Shown: positions 35,239-44,974, counted from the stretch's first letter. The stretch is 64,000 bases of DNA from Arthrobacter sunyaminii (GCF_018866305.1 NZ_CP076456.1:992001-1056000); one strand, 5' to 3'. Notes: generated by a model from the letters alone, not told the origin. Program-made: numbers and translations.

Positions 35239-36126
35239 TCAGTTGAAGACGATCGTGCGCTTTCCGTCCAGCAGCACCCGGTGCTCGGCATGCCACTGCA
35301 CAGCCTTGGAAAGGGTCCTGCCTTCGACGTCGCTGCCCAGTGCGGCCAGCTGCGGAGCGGACCGGGAATGGTCCACGCGGATGACTTCCTGTTCGATGAT
35401 GGGGCCTTCATCGAGGTCGGACGTGACGTAGTGGGCCGTTGCTCCGATGAGCTTCACGCCGCGGGCGTGGGCCTGGTGATAGGGCCGGGCGCCCTTGAAG
35501 GAGGGGAGGAAGGAATGGTGGATGTTGATGGCGCGTCCGGACAGGTCACGGCACAGCTCATTGCTGAGGATCTGCATGTAACGGGCAAGTACCACCAGTT
35601 CAATGTCGAGATCCTGTATCAGCGTACGCAGCTGGTGCTCCGCGTCCTCCTTGGTGTCCGGCGTTACCGGAATGTGGTGGAAGGGGATGCCGTAGAACGC
35701 TGCGAGCTCCGCCAGGTCCCTGTGGTTGGAGACAATGGCCGGGACGTCGATGTTCAGCGTGCCGGCGCGCTGCCGGAAGAGGAGGTCGTTGAGGCAATGG
35801 CCGGACTTGGACACCATGATGAGCGTGCGTACAGGTGCGCCGGCGGGATGCAGCTGCCAGTCCATCCCAAACGCGGCGGCCACCGGGGCAAGTGCTTCCT
35901 GAACCTGCGCCTCGGTTCCGGGGGCCGTGAAGTCCACGCGCATGAAGAAAGAGCCTGTTTCCGGGCTGCCGTACTGCTGGGATTCCGTAATGTTTCCGCC
36001 GGCAGCCACCAGGCCGCCGGAGACGGCATGGACAATGCCTGGCTGGTCGGGGCAGGACAGGGTGAGGGTAAACGCGGACGCGCCGGGAATCATGTCAGCG
36101 GCGGGGGCGGCGGAAGAATCAGTCAC
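35239..36126 (-). CDS. purU: Formyltetrahydrofolate deformylase
   Basis: Hydrolyses 10-formyl-THF to THF and formate, balancing one-carbon pools. 295 residues: an N-terminal ACT-like regulatory domain (about 18-100; LSCPDQPGIVHAVSGGLVAAGGN) and a formyltransferase-like domain with INIHHSFLPSFKGARPY and the late Asp in TSDLDEGPIIEQ. GTG start at 36126; TAACCT lies seven bases upstream, suggesting leaderless transcription. Confidence 0.96.
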   Translation of the reverse strand: MTDSSAAPAADMIPGASAFTLTLSCPDQPGIVHAVSGGLVAAGGNITESQQYGSPETGSFFMRVDFTAPGTEAQVQEALAPVAAAFGMDWQLHPAGAPVRTLIMVSKSGHCLNDLLFRQRAGTLNIDVPAIVSNHRDLAELAAFYGIPFHHIPVTPDTKEDAEHQLRTLIQDLDIELVVLARYMQILSNELCRDLSGRAINIHHSFLPSFKGARPYHQAHARGVKLIGATAHYVTSDLDEGPIIEQEVIRVDHSRSAPQLAALGSDVEGRTLSKAVQWHAEHRVLLDGKRTIVFN

Positions 36127-36172
36127 GGAATCAAGGTTACCCGTCCGGGGAGGGCTCGCTTAGGCTAAGGAA

Positions 36173-36715
36173 ATGGACGTAACCTTCATGCCGCTCTCCG
36201 ATAAGGACGCTGAGGAGCTGGTCAAATTCCTGACCACCAACAGCTTTCCCTATCACCGAATTACTGCACCATCCGAGGAACTGGTCCGGCAGCTGATCCT
36301 GGAGGGTCGGTTCGATGCCGACGGCGTCTGCACCTATTGGGTATTTGGAGACAACCAGCGCCTCGGACTGGTCATTCTGGAGCGGCTGGAAAGCCAGTGT
36401 CCCACCTTCGACCTTCGCCTGGTGGAAGAAGCCCGGGGACAGGGCAGCGGCGTTCCCGTGCTGCAGGCCCTGACTGATCTGGTTTTTACGGACAGGCCCG
36501 GCTCCCACCGTTTTGCGGGGCGGACGCGGGAAGACAACATAGCCATGCGCAAGACCTTCCTCCGGTCCGGGTTCCTTAAGGAAGCGCACTACCGGGAGGA
36601 CTGGCCGCTGGATGACGGGCAGTGGGTCGCCTCCGTCACCTATGCGGTGCTGCGCCGTGACTGGGAGTTGGGAACCATGACGGAGTTCGTCTGGGAGGAC
36701 GTGGACCAGCCCTGA
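36173..36715 (+). CDS. GNAT-family N-acetyltransferase (RimJ/RimL-like)
   Basis: 180 residues. Features are LGLVILERLES, LRLVEEARGQGSGVPVLQAL (acetyl-CoA loop) and TREDNIAMRKTFLRSGF, the family pattern for Asn and the helix before the last strand. Acceptor unknown. TAGGCT (36161-36166) ends six bases before the ATG; AAGGAA between them could also serve as a ribosome site. The last 76 bases overlap the flavin monooxygenase gene on the other strand. Confidence 0.85.
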   Translation: MDVTFMPLSDKDAEELVKFLTTNSFPYHRITAPSEELVRQLILEGRFDADGVCTYWVFGDNQRLGLVILERLESQCPTFDLRLVEEARGQGSGVPVLQALTDLVFTDRPGSHRFAGRTREDNIAMRKTFLRSGFLKEAHYREDWPLDDGQWVASVTYAVLRRDWELGTMTEFVWEDVDQP

Positions 36716-37767
36716 AGGGCGGCCAGCGCAGCGAGCGCCGCTGCCCGCCCGGCCCGGGTGGCACCGAGCGTCGAGGCAGACTCCCCGTAACCGACCAGGA
36801 ACAACTGGGGGAGTCGCACCACTCGGGGACCATCCATGCGGATGCCGCCGCCCGGTTCGCGCAGATGCAGGGACGCCAGATGGCCCAGGGACGCGCGGAA
36901 CCCGGTGGCCCAGAGGATCACATCCGCAGCCGCGGTGCTGCCGTCCTCAAATACGGCGCCCGCCGGGGTGAGCCGGACCAGGGGGCCCCGTGAGGTGAGG
37001 ACGCCGTCGTCAATTCCCTTTTGGTACTGGGCCGTGAGCGGCAGCCCGGTTGCGGCCACCACGCTGAGCGGGGGCAGCCCGGCGCGGGTGCGCTCGCTGA
37101 CGGCACGCTCGACGCCGCGTCCCCACTCGGCGTCGAAGGGGCGGCGCGTGAATTCGGGCGGCCGGCGCGTGGACCATGCGGTTTGGGCGCCGGCCTCATG
37201 GAGTTGGAGGAGGAACTGCAGGGCAGAGGTGCCGCCGCCGACCACCAGGACGCGGCGGCCGGCGAAGTCCGCTGCGCTGCGAAAGTCGCGGGTGTGCAGC
37301 TGAATCCCGCGGAAGTCCTGCTGTCCGGGATAGGCGGGCCAATACGGTTTGTCCCAGGTTCCGGTGGCGTTGATGACAAACTTGGCCAGCCACACGCCGC
37401 TGTCCGTGGTTATCCTCAGCCGGTTCCCGGCCGGACGGGAAACCTTCCGGACCCGCACCGGCCGCTGCACGCGGAGCCCAAATTCGGCTTCGTAGGCGCC
37501 GTAATACCGGCTTACCACGGACGACGCCGGCTCCCGGGGATCGGGGGTGCCCAGGGGAAAGTTCGGCAGGTCATGGATGCCGTGGGCGGAACCCAGTGTG
37601 AGCGAATCCCAGCGGTGCCGCCATGCGCCGCCGGGCCCGTCATTGGCGTCCAGCACCACAAAGCCGGATTCCGGGATAAGGCCCCGGCGTGCAAGGTAAT
37701 ACGCTGCGCTCAGGCCAGCCTGCCCGGCACCGATCACCGCCACGTCAATTTCGCGGTCCGCCACCAT
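36640..37767 (-). CDS. Flavin-containing NAD(P)/FAD oxidoreductase (monooxygenase-like)
   Basis: 375 residues from the ATG at 37767 with AGGAGGGG upstream; the start at 37812 adds unrelated residues. First dinucleotide motif GAGQAGLSAAYYLARRG near residue 13, second VLVVGGGTSALQFLLQL near 178, and VILWATGFRASLGHL before the C-terminal GATRAGRAAALAAL. Class B flavin monooxygenase or pyridine nucleotide-disulfide oxidoreductase group; substrate unknown. Its 3' 76 bases are antisense to the GNAT gene. Confidence 0.85.
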   Translation of the reverse strand: MVADREIDVAVIGAGQAGLSAAYYLARRGLIPESGFVVLDANDGPGGAWRHRWDSLTLGSAHGIHDLPNFPLGTPDPREPASSVVSRYYGAYEAEFGLRVQRPVRVRKVSRPAGNRLRITTDSGVWLAKFVINATGTWDKPYWPAYPGQQDFRGIQLHTRDFRSAADFAGRRVLVVGGGTSALQFLLQLHEAGAQTAWSTRRPPEFTRRPFDAEWGRGVERAVSERTRAGLPPLSVVAATGLPLTAQYQKGIDDGVLTSRGPLVRLTPAGAVFEDGSTAAADVILWATGFRASLGHLASLHLREPGGGIRMDGPRVVRLPQLFLVGYGESASTLGATRAGRAAALAALAALQGWSTSSQTNSVMVPNSQSRRSTA

Positions 37768-37902
37768 CACATCCCCTCCTGAAGGGAAAACCCTGCATGT
37801 TTCTACCTCCAACCGCTTCCTTGCCGGTGCTATTCCTCAGCCGCCGAACCGCCGCCGATGCCGAGGAAACATTCGGCCGCGGAGGAGCAGGGTCCGCTAC
37901 GA

Positions 37903-37995
37903 TGGTTAGGTCGCAACTGGCGTTAGGTGGGTCACCACCAGGGAGCGGCACAGCAGCACAGACCACGGATCGCACGCCTGGGCCGAAGGTCAAGC
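37903..37995 (+). promoter_or_regulatory. ZTP (pfl) riboswitch upstream of glyA-folD
   Basis: Shows the ordered conserved blocks of the ZTP/ZMP aptamer: CGCAACTGGCG at 37912-37922, GGTGGGTCACCACC then AGGGAGCGG (37926-37947), a variable linker, and ACGCCTGGGCCG (37974-37985). The P2-like hairpin GGTGG/CCACC is perfect. Ligand is the purine intermediate ZMP/ZTP, which rises when 10-formyl-THF is short, and the switch then raises folate one-carbon genes. Rest of the 325-bp spacer (37768-38092): possible small hairpins CTGTTT/AAACAG near 38020-38035 and a ribosome site CAGGAG at 38081; I see no gene in it. Confidence 0.92.
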
Positions 37996-38092
37996 CTTCA
38001 TCTGTTGTCATGCCCGAACTGTTTTTCAAACAGAGGCCGGGGGTGCCCGGCAGATAGCCTGACCCATAGAACCCCTTCCCCAGGAGATCCTT

Positions 38093-39376
38093 GTGAGACT
38101 ATCCACCCAGCCCGTCACGGACGCCAAACTGTCCGACGTCGATCCGGAAATTGCCGCCGTCCTCAACGATGAACTGGCCCGTCAGCGCAACACCCTGGAA
38201 ATGATCGCCTCGGAGAACTTTGCTCCGCGGTCCGTCCTCGAGGCCCAGGGGTCTGTCCTGACCAACAAGTACGCCGAGGGATACCCCGGCCGCCGTTACT
38301 ACGGCGGGTGTGAACATGTGGACGTGGCGGAAAACCTGGCCATCGAGCGGGTAAAGGCCCTGTTCGGCGCCGAGTTCGCCAACGTCCAGCCGCATTCCGG
38401 TGCGCAGGCCAACGCTGCGGCGCTGGCTGCGCTCCTTCAGCCAGGTGACAAGCTCATGGGCCTGAACCTGGCCCACGGCGGGCACCTGACCCACGGCATG
38501 AAACTGAACTTCTCGGGCAAGCTCTATGAAGTGGCAGCCTACGGAGTGGATGAACAAACCTACCGGGTGGACATGGACAAGGTCCGTGAACAGGCTCTGG
38601 CCGAACGGCCGCAGGTCCTTATTGCCGGTTGGTCTGCGTACCCGCGCCAGCTGGACTTCGATGCCTTCCGCTCCATTGCCGATGAAGTGGGCGCCTACCT
38701 GTGGACCGATATGGCGCACTTCGCCGGCCTGGTGGCCGCGGGCCTGCACCCGAATCCGGTGCCGGCGTCCGACGTCGTGACCTCCACCGTGCACAAGACC
38801 CTCGCCGGCCCGCGCTCGGGGATGATCCTGGCCAAGGAGGAGTACGGCAAGAAGCTGAACTCCAGTGTGTTCCCGGGCCAGCAGGGCGGACCGCTGATGC
38901 ACGTCATCGCCGCCAAGGCCGTGGCGTTTCGGATCGCCGGTTCCGAGGAATTCCGCGAACGCCAGGAGCGCGTGCTGGAAGGAGCCCGGATCATTGCCGA
39001 GCGGCTGAACGCACCCGACGTCGCAGAGCACGGAGTCTCGGTGCTCACCGGCGGCACCGATGTGCATTTGATTCTGGTGGATCTGCGCCACTCGGCGCTG
39101 GACGGCAAGCAGGCGGAGGACCTCCTGCACTCGGTGGGCATCACGGTGAACCGCAACTCCGTGCCGTTCGATCCCCGCCCGCCCATGGTCACCTCCGGCC
39201 TGCGGATCGGCACGCCGGCGCTGGCCACTCGCGGCTTTGGCGCCAAGGAGTTCACTGAGGTGGGAGAAATTATTGCCGCTGCACTGAAACCGGCCCCGGA
39301 GGTCGAAGCGCTGCGGGCACGGGTTACCGCGCTCGCCGAAAATTTCCCGCTGTATCCCGGACAGGAAGAGTGGTAA
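38093..39376 (+). CDS. glyA: Serine hydroxymethyltransferase
   Basis: PLP enzyme converting serine and THF to glycine and methylene-THF. 427 residues. Catalytic Lys235 lies in [14 protein letters not shown]; the usual TTTTHKTLRGPRGG is slightly varied. PLP contacts [10 protein letters not shown] at 206-215 and SENF at 40-43 are present. GTG start with CAGGAG upstream. Under the ZTP riboswitch and directly upstream of folD. Confidence 0.97.
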   Translation: MRLSTQPVTDAKLSDVDPEIAAVLNDELARQRNTLEMIASENFAPRSVLEAQGSVLTNKYAEGYPGRRYYGGCEHVDVAENLAIERVKALFGAEFANVQPHSGAQANAAALAALLQPGDKLMGLNLAHGGHLTHGMKLNFSGKLYEVAAYGVDEQTYRVDMDKVREQALAERPQVLIAGWSAYPRQLDFDAFRSIADEVGAYLWTDMAHFAGLVAAGLHPNPVPASDVVTSTVHKTLAGPRSGMILAKEEYGKKLNSSVFPGQQGGPLMHVIAAKAVAFRIAGSEEFRERQERVLEGARIIAERLNAPDVAEHGVSVLTGGTDVHLILVDLRHSALDGKQAEDLLHSVGITVNRNSVPFDPRPPMVTSGLRIGTPALATRGFGAKEFTEVGEIIAAALKPAPEVEALRARVTALAENFPLYPGQEEW

Positions 39377-39399
39377 CGAACATGGAGAAGGGTAACAAC

Positions 39400-40380
39400 A
39401 TGGAAGGTTCCGTCACGGAAACCCCCGAGAATGACAGCGTCAACCTGGGATGGGAGAAGAAGGAGCGAACCGAATTCGGCACCCCGGTTGCCGCAAAGAT
39501 CCTCGACGGGCGCAAAGCCGCCCGGGAGATCAAGGACGAACTCGCGCAGCGCGTGCAGGTACTCAGGGATGAGCACGGGATCACCCCCGGGCTCGGAACT
39601 GTGCTGGTGGGCGATGACCCGGCGAGCCACTCCTATGTGGGCGGCAAGCACAAGGACTGTGCCCAGGTGGGCATCAACTCCATCCGCCGCGACCTGCCCG
39701 CTGACATCAGCCAGGCGGACCTGGAAAAGGTCATCGACGAACTGAACGAGGACCCGGCCACCACCGGCTACATTGTGCAGCTGCCGCTGCCGGCACACAT
39801 CGACACGAACGCCATCCTGGAACGCATCAGTCCGGAAAAGGACGCTGACGGCCTGCACCCGGTGAACCTCGGCCGGCTGGTCCTGAACGTGAGCGAACCG
39901 ATGACGTCGCCGCTGCCCTGCACTCCGCACGGAATTGTGCAGCTGCTGGTGCGCAACGGAATTTCCCTTACCGGCAAGAAGGTCCTGGTCGTGGGCCGCG
40001 GCGTCACCGTGGGCCGCCCGCTGGGGCTGCTGCTCACGCGCCGCCCGATCAACGCCACGGTAACCCTCGCGCACACCGGAACATTGGATCTGTTCGAGCA
40101 CCTGCGCGAGGCCGACGTGGTGGTGGCCGCCGCCGGGTTCCCGGAAATGATCAAGGCCGAGGACCTCAAACCCGGCGCCATTGTGCTGGACGTTGGGGTC
40201 ACCCGGGTCACCGACCCCGACACCGGCAAGACCACCCTCACCGGTGACGTGGAGAAGGCGGCCGCCGACGTCGCATCCTGGATTTCTCCCAATCCCGGGG
40301 GCGTGGGGCCGATGACCCGCGCGATGCTCCTGTCCAACGTAGTGGAGGCGGCGGAGCGCGCAGCAGGCATTCTCGCCTAA
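39400..40380 (+). CDS. folD: Methylenetetrahydrofolate dehydrogenase/cyclohydrolase
   Basis: Bifunctional NADP enzyme making 10-formyl-THF precursors. 326 residues from the ATG at 39400 (AGAAGGG upstream); a GTG at 39370 overlaps the glyA stop. Conserved [10 protein letters not shown] with catalytic Lys, [35 protein letters not shown] and [12 protein letters not shown]. An extra N-terminal stretch of about 30 residues before [12 protein letters not shown] is acidic and unusual for the family (typical length 280-300). Operon with glyA. Confidence 0.96.
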   Translation: MEGSVTETPENDSVNLGWEKKERTEFGTPVAAKILDGRKAAREIKDELAQRVQVLRDEHGITPGLGTVLVGDDPASHSYVGGKHKDCAQVGINSIRRDLPADISQADLEKVIDELNEDPATTGYIVQLPLPAHIDTNAILERISPEKDADGLHPVNLGRLVLNVSEPMTSPLPCTPHGIVQLLVRNGISLTGKKVLVVGRGVTVGRPLGLLLTRRPINATVTLAHTGTLDLFEHLREADVVVAAAGFPEMIKAEDLKPGAIVLDVGVTRVTDPDTGKTTLTGDVEKAAADVASWISPNPGGVGPMTRAMLLSNVVEAAERAAGILA

Positions 40381-40419
40381 CTGTTCCTCAGGTCGGGGCT
40401 GGTGCACTAGGCTGTTGCA

Positions 40420-41385
40420 GTGCCGCAGATCACATCAGTCCCGACCGTCCCCAAGACCGCCTCCGCCACCGTCATTTCGGCCCGGAACCTACGTAAGACC
40501 TACGGCGATTTCAATGCCGTGGACGGCATTAGCTTTGACGTCCCGGCGGGGGAGTCCTTTGGACTTCTTGGCCCCAACGGCGCCGGCAAGTCCACCACCA
40601 TGAAAATGATCGGCGGGGTGTCATCGCGCACCTCCGGGGACCTCACCGTCATGGGGCTGGACCCGGACCGGTTCGGACCCGAAGTGCGCGCCCACCTGGG
40701 GGTGGTGCCGCAGCAGGACAACCTCGACGAAGACCTGCGCGTGCGGGAAAACCTCCTGGCCTACGGCCGCTATTTCGGTCTGCCCAAGAGCTATCTGGGG
40801 CCCAAGGCGGACGAACTGCTGGAATTCGCCCAGCTGACGGACAAGGCCAAGGGCCGGGTGGAATCCCTCTCCGGTGGAATGAAGCGGCGGCTGACCATCG
40901 CCCGGTCCCTGATCAATGACCCCAAGATCCTCCTGCTGGATGAGCCCACCACCGGGCTTGACCCGCAGGCGCGCCATATCCTCTGGGACCGGCTGTTCCG
41001 GCTCAAGGAAGCAGGGGTCACGTTGATCCTGACCACTCACTACATGGACGAAGCGGAACAGCTCTGCGACCGCCTGGTGGTGGTGGACAAGGGGAAAATC
41101 ATGGCGGAAGGATCTCCTGCTGCCCTGATCCGAGAGCACTCCACGAGGGAAGTACTGGAACTGCGCTTTGGCTCCGAACGCAACACCACGGTGGCAGGCG
41201 AACTGCAGGGAATCGGCAGCCGGATCGAAACCCTCCCGGACCGCGTCCTGATTTACGCCGACGACGGCGAGGCCGCTCTGGAAGCTGTCAGCGCCCGAGG
41301 GCTGCAACCCATCACTTCGCTGGTGCGCCGCTCTTCGCTGGAAGACGTGTTCCTCCGGCTTACCGGCAGGAGCCTCATTGACTGA
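40420..41385 (+). CDS. ABC transporter ATP-binding protein (NodI/DrrA type)
   Basis: 321 residues. Walker A GPNGAGKST near 52-60, Q-loop VVPQQDNLDEDL, signature LSGGMKRRL near 148, Walker B ILLLDEPTTGLD, H-loop THYMDEAE. The C-terminal extension ends SSLEDVFLRLTGRSLID, as in DrrA/NodI exporters. Supplies ATP to the two following permeases, probably for drug, lipid or polysaccharide export. GTG start with TAGGCT six bases upstream and no ribosome site. Confidence 0.93.
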   Translation: MPQITSVPTVPKTASATVISARNLRKTYGDFNAVDGISFDVPAGESFGLLGPNGAGKSTTMKMIGGVSSRTSGDLTVMGLDPDRFGPEVRAHLGVVPQQDNLDEDLRVRENLLAYGRYFGLPKSYLGPKADELLEFAQLTDKAKGRVESLSGGMKRRLTIARSLINDPKILLLDEPTTGLDPQARHILWDRLFRLKEAGVTLILTTHYMDEAEQLCDRLVVVDKGKIMAEGSPAALIREHSTREVLELRFGSERNTTVAGELQGIGSRIETLPDRVLIYADDGEAALEAVSARGLQPITSLVRRSSLEDVFLRLTGRSLID

Positions 41386-42283
41386 TCAGCAGCTATCAGG
41401 GGCACCGGTGGGGAAAGCGGGAGCAGACCAGCATGCTGTGCTGGGGCTGCGCTCTCCGCTGACACCGGAGCAGACCGCATCCCGGGCACGGCGCTTCGGC
41501 GCCATCTACTACGCCGAGCACTGGATCCGGCGCATGCGCGGCTACCGGTGGACCGTGCTCATGACGGCGGTGGGCACCCCGCTGGTGTATCTCTTCGGTA
41601 TGGGCGTGGGGCTGGCGTCGCTGGTGGACACCGGCGACGCCAGCTTCGACGCCGGCAACGGGACCACGGTCTCCTACCTCGTCTTCGTGGCTCCGGCTCT
41701 GCTGGCCACCGCAGCCATCATGGTGGCGACCGAAGAAAACACCTACATGGTGATGGGCGGCTTCAAATGGCAGCGCACGTACTACGGTCCCAACGCGTCG
41801 CCGCTTTCCAGCAGCCAGCTGGTGGACGGGCACCTGATCGGGTTTTCGGTCCGGATGCTGATCACCACCGCCCCGTACTTTGTCTTCCTGCTGCTCTTTG
41901 GTGCAGTGGAGCAGCCGGGCACTGCCTGGCTAATGATTTTCACCGCGGTTCTTGGCGGCGTGGCCTTCGGCCTGCCGCTGTTGGCCTACAGTGCTTCGCT
42001 GGAGGAAGACAAGGGGCAGTTCGCCATGGTGCAGCGCTTCATTGTGATGCCGCTGTTCCTGTTCTCCGGCACCTTCTTTCCCCTGGATTCCCTGCCCGGG
42101 GCCATCCGATGGATCGGCTGGATTTCTCCGCTGTGGCACTCCACCGAGCTGGGCCGGATCCTCAGCTACGGCTACGCCGAGGCCCCGGCACTCACCGCGG
42201 TCCATGTGGCGTATCTGCTGCTTCTCGGCTTTGTCGGCTGGGTCCTGGCACGCCGGAACTTCACCCGGAGGCTGGGAAAATGA
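41378..42283 (+). CDS. ABC-2 type transporter permease 1
   Basis: 301 residues from a TTG at 41378 overlapping the ATPase by 8 bp; a GTG at 41408 is another possible start. Six membrane segments; APALLATAAIMVATEEN and the FSGTFFPLDSLPGAIRWIGWISPLWH block are the ABC-2 signature. It ends overlapping permease 2 by 4 bp (ATGA). Forms a heterodimeric channel with permease 2. Confidence 0.88.
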   Translation: MTDQQLSGAPVGKAGADQHAVLGLRSPLTPEQTASRARRFGAIYYAEHWIRRMRGYRWTVLMTAVGTPLVYLFGMGVGLASLVDTGDASFDAGNGTTVSYLVFVAPALLATAAIMVATEENTYMVMGGFKWQRTYYGPNASPLSSSQLVDGHLIGFSVRMLITTAPYFVFLLLFGAVEQPGTAWLMIFTAVLGGVAFGLPLLAYSASLEEDKGQFAMVQRFIVMPLFLFSGTFFPLDSLPGAIRWIGWISPLWHSTELGRILSYGYAEAPALTAVHVAYLLLLGFVGWVLARRNFTRRLGK

Positions 42284-43128
42284 CCGCAGAACACACGACG
42301 GCGCCACCGCGCCTGGCACCCGCCCAGCTGGCCCCGAAGGGCCGTTTCCTGGGGTCCCTCTATGCCCGCAATATCCGTTCAGTGTTCGCCCGCGGGCTGA
42401 AAGCCACGTGGGGCAGCAACTGGGCCATCATGATCAGCGGGTTCGTGGAACCGGTGCTCTACCTGGTGGCGATGGGCATCGGACTCGGCTCCCTGATTGG
42501 CACCGTGGCCGGACCCGGCGGCGAACAGATTGGTTATGCCAATTACATTGCCCCGGCGCTGCTGGCCGTCTCCGCCATGAACGGCGCGGTGTACGACTCC
42601 ACCATGAACGTGTTCTTCAAGCTGAACTACGCCAAGCTCTACGAAGGCATGCTCGCCACCTCGCTGGGCCCGCTCGACGTGGCACTGGGCGAAATTCTGC
42701 TGGCGCTGCTGCGCGGAGCCATGTACGCCACCGGCTTCACGGCGGTGATGGCGGCCATGGGGCTGGTGACCTCTCCCTGGGCGCTGCTCATGATTCCCGC
42801 CGCAGTGGTGGTGGCCTTCGGCTTTGCCTCCTTCGGCATGGCGATCACCAGCTGCATGAAGACCTTCCAGCAGCTGGAGTGGGTGAACTTTGTCATGCTG
42901 CCCATGTTCCTGTTCTCCGCAACGTTTTATCCGCTGAGCGTGTACCCGCAGGGCCTCCAGTGGGTTATCCAGGCGATGCCGCTATGGCACGGAGTGGAAA
43001 TGATGCGGCAGATCAGCGTTGGCATGCTGACCTGGGCCACCGCGGGCCACCTGCTGTACTTCATCGTGATGATCGCGCTGGGACTGGTGGTGACTACCGG
43101 GCGTCTTCGGGCCCTGTTCCTGAAGTAG
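42280..43128 (+). CDS. ABC-2 type transporter permease 2
   Basis: 282 residues, six membrane segments. Has APALLAVSAMNGAVYDST and FLFSATFYPLSVYPQGLQWV in the same positions as permease 1, but the sequences differ, so the exporter pore is heterodimeric. Its ATG overlaps the previous stop. The last 35 bases overlap the macro-domain gene on the other strand. Confidence 0.9.
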   Translation: MTAEHTTAPPRLAPAQLAPKGRFLGSLYARNIRSVFARGLKATWGSNWAIMISGFVEPVLYLVAMGIGLGSLIGTVAGPGGEQIGYANYIAPALLAVSAMNGAVYDSTMNVFFKLNYAKLYEGMLATSLGPLDVALGEILLALLRGAMYATGFTAVMAAMGLVTSPWALLMIPAAVVVAFGFASFGMAITSCMKTFQQLEWVNFVMLPMFLFSATFYPLSVYPQGLQWVIQAMPLWHGVEMMRQISVGMLTWATAGHLLYFIVMIALGLVVTTGRLRALFLK

Positions 43129-43660
43129 CCCCTCCCGGAGACCTCTCCAGATCCTGCCACGCGGACCGGAAGATCCGTTCGGTGCTGCGGTCAAAGAGCA
43201 CAAATTCCACCGCCTGCACGGACCGGGCCGGAAAGTCCCGGACGGATCGGAGGCCGATGTCCGCTACGACGGCAGCATCCCAGCCGTACACTCCGGCGCT
43301 GACCGCGGGAAAGGCCACGGTTTCAGCCCCGAGTTCCTCGGCGACTTCGAGGGAGCGCCGGAAGCAGGATGCCAGCAGCGCGGAGTCGGTCTGTCCCGCA
43401 CGGGCATTCGGTCCCACGGTATGGATGACCCAGCGGGACGGCAGATCAAAGCCGGGGGTGGCCACGGCGTCTCCGGCGGGAAGCCCCTGCGCATAGGCCC
43501 CGGACCGCAGCTCCCGGCAGGCCGCCAGCAGGCCCGGTCCCGCAGCACGGTGGATGGCGCCGTCCACGCCCCCGCCGCCCAGCAGGGAGGAATTGGCCGC
43601 ATTCACGATGGCGTCTGCCGTGCTGTCCGTGATGTCTCCGGTGGAGATAGTGATCTGCAT
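43094..43660 (-). CDS. O-acetyl-ADP-ribose deacetylase (macro domain)
   Basis: 188 residues. Macro-domain motifs: GDITDSTADAIVNAANSSLLGGGGVDGAIHRAAG, with the catalytic Asp and Asn, then VIHTVGPNA and the AFPAVSAGVYGW loop. Hydrolyses O-acetyl-ADP-ribose or ADP-ribose esters. The C-terminal 20 residues beyond the fold are acidic and unassigned. A CAGACT box six bases before the ATG suggests leaderless transcription. Confidence 0.92.
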   Translation of the reverse strand: MQITISTGDITDSTADAIVNAANSSLLGGGGVDGAIHRAAGPGLLAACRELRSGAYAQGLPAGDAVATPGFDLPSRWVIHTVGPNARAGQTDSALLASCFRRSLEVAEELGAETVAFPAVSAGVYGWDAAVVADIGLRSVRDFPARSVQAVEFVLFDRSTERIFRSAWQDLERSPGGATSGTGPEDAR

Positions 43661-43847
43661 GCGGTCAGTCTGGCACTGCGCCCGCCCTCCCGCCAGTTCG
43701 CCGGGAACAGATGCCCGCCTGCTCCGGGACCTTCCGCATCGGCAGGCGGGACAGGATCATGGAACCGAAGGACGGACCGGGATCAGGACAACCGGATCCA
43801 CACCAGCGTGAGGCCCGGCGGCGCCGGGAACAACGGGAGGAGTTCCA

Positions 43848-44600
43848 ATGGCTGATCAGTTTGAGGGAAGGACGGCCCTGGTGACAGGGGCGGGCTCGGG
43901 AATCGGGCGGGCAGCGGCCGTGGCGCTCGCGGCGGAAGGCGCCAACGTCGTCGTCAATGACCTGGACCTGGAAGCGGCGCAGGACGTGGTGAACTCGATT
44001 CTGGAAACCGGCGGCACCGCCGTCCCCTCGGTTGGCGATGTTGGATCCGCCGAAGACGTCAAGGGCGCCGTGGAAACTGCGGTCAGCGAGTTCGGCGGCT
44101 TGCACCTGGCCTTCAACAACGCCGGTATCAGCGGGCCGCTGGGACTGCTGACCGATATCGACCTGGAGGGCTACCGCCGGGTCATCGATGTGAACCTCAA
44201 CTCCGTGTTCTACGGGATGTATTACCAAATCCCGGAAATGCAGAAGGCCGGGGGAGGCGCCATCGTGAACATGTCCTCCATCCTGGGTGTGGTTGGTTCA
44301 GCCACCGCCGTTCCCTATGTGACGGCCAAGCACGGCGTGACCGGCATGACCCGGGCGGCAGCCCTGGGATACGCCAACCAGGGCATCCGGGTGAACTCGG
44401 TGCATCCGGGCTACATTGACACTCCGCTCCTGGCAAACCTGCCTGAGGAGGTCTACGCCTCGCTGGTGGGGCTGCATCCGGCGGGCAGGCTCGGCACTGC
44501 CGAGGAGGTGGCGCAGGTGGTCCTTTTCCTGCTCTCAGACAAGGCAGCCTTTGTGACGGGCGCCCAGTACGCCGTGGACGGCGCGTACACCACCCAATAG
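43848..44600 (+). CDS. Short-chain dehydrogenase/reductase
   Basis: 250 residues, standard SDR length. Cofactor motif TGAGSGIGRA near 13-22, NNAGISG near 87, catalytic Ser in NMSSILG, and YxxxK as YVTAKHG near 152-156; C-terminal GAQYAVDGAY. NAD(P)-dependent alcohol dehydrogenase or ketoreductase; substrate unknown. GGGAGGAG is six bases before the ATG. The VOC gene follows after 11 bp and is probably co-transcribed. Confidence 0.92.
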   Translation: MADQFEGRTALVTGAGSGIGRAAAVALAAEGANVVVNDLDLEAAQDVVNSILETGGTAVPSVGDVGSAEDVKGAVETAVSEFGGLHLAFNNAGISGPLGLLTDIDLEGYRRVIDVNLNSVFYGMYYQIPEMQKAGGGAIVNMSSILGVVGSATAVPYVTAKHGVTGMTRAAALGYANQGIRVNSVHPGYIDTPLLANLPEEVYASLVGLHPAGRLGTAEEVAQVVLFLLSDKAAFVTGAQYAVDGAYTTQ

Positions 44601-44611
44601 GAAGGAACGCA

Positions 44612-44974
44612 ATGATCGGTTCATGGCACGCGACGGTGATTGACTGCCCCAACCCTGATTCGCTGGCCTCCTTTTACGAATCCCTTCTGGGCATGATCCG
44701 CGTAGAACATGAAGATGACGGCTCATGGGTGACCATCGGGGATGCCCCGGACCGCCCGGCGCTCGCCTTCCAGCAGGTCTCCGGTTATACCCCGCCGCAG
44801 TGGCCGGGGCAGGACAATCCCCAGCAGCTGCACCTGGACGTCCGGGTGCCTGACCTGGATCTCGCCGAAGCCCAGGTCCTGGCGCTGGGGGCAACCAGCA
44901 TGGACAGCGGGAGCGCATCCTTCCGGGTGTTTCTCGACCCCGCCGGTCATCCGTTCTGCCTCGTGGCCTGGTAA
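44612..44974 (+). CDS. VOC (glyoxalase-like) family protein
   Basis: 120 residues with the beta-alpha-beta-beta-beta repeats of vicinal oxygen chelate proteins: MIGSWHATVIDCPNPDSLAS, FQQVSGYTPP, QLHLDVRVPDLDLAE and FRVFLDPAGHPFCLV. The His in QLHLDV and others may bind metal. Function unknown; may act with the SDR upstream. AAGGAA precedes the ATG. Confidence 0.85.
   Translation: MIGSWHATVIDCPNPDSLASFYESLLGMIRVEHEDDGSWVTIGDAPDRPALAFQQVSGYTPPQWPGQDNPQQLHLDVRVPDLDLAEAQVLALGATSMDSGSASFRVFLDPAGHPFCLVAW

Noticed and set aside
37768..38057. Short plus- and minus-strand coding frames in the glyA leader
   Set aside because: The conserved RNA blocks of the ZTP riboswitch explain this stretch; the frames have no ribosome sites or homology.
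38099..40407. Long minus-strand frames opposite glyA and folD
   Set aside because: The plus-strand genes have complete conserved motifs; the antisense frames resemble no family and reflect GC-rich third positions.
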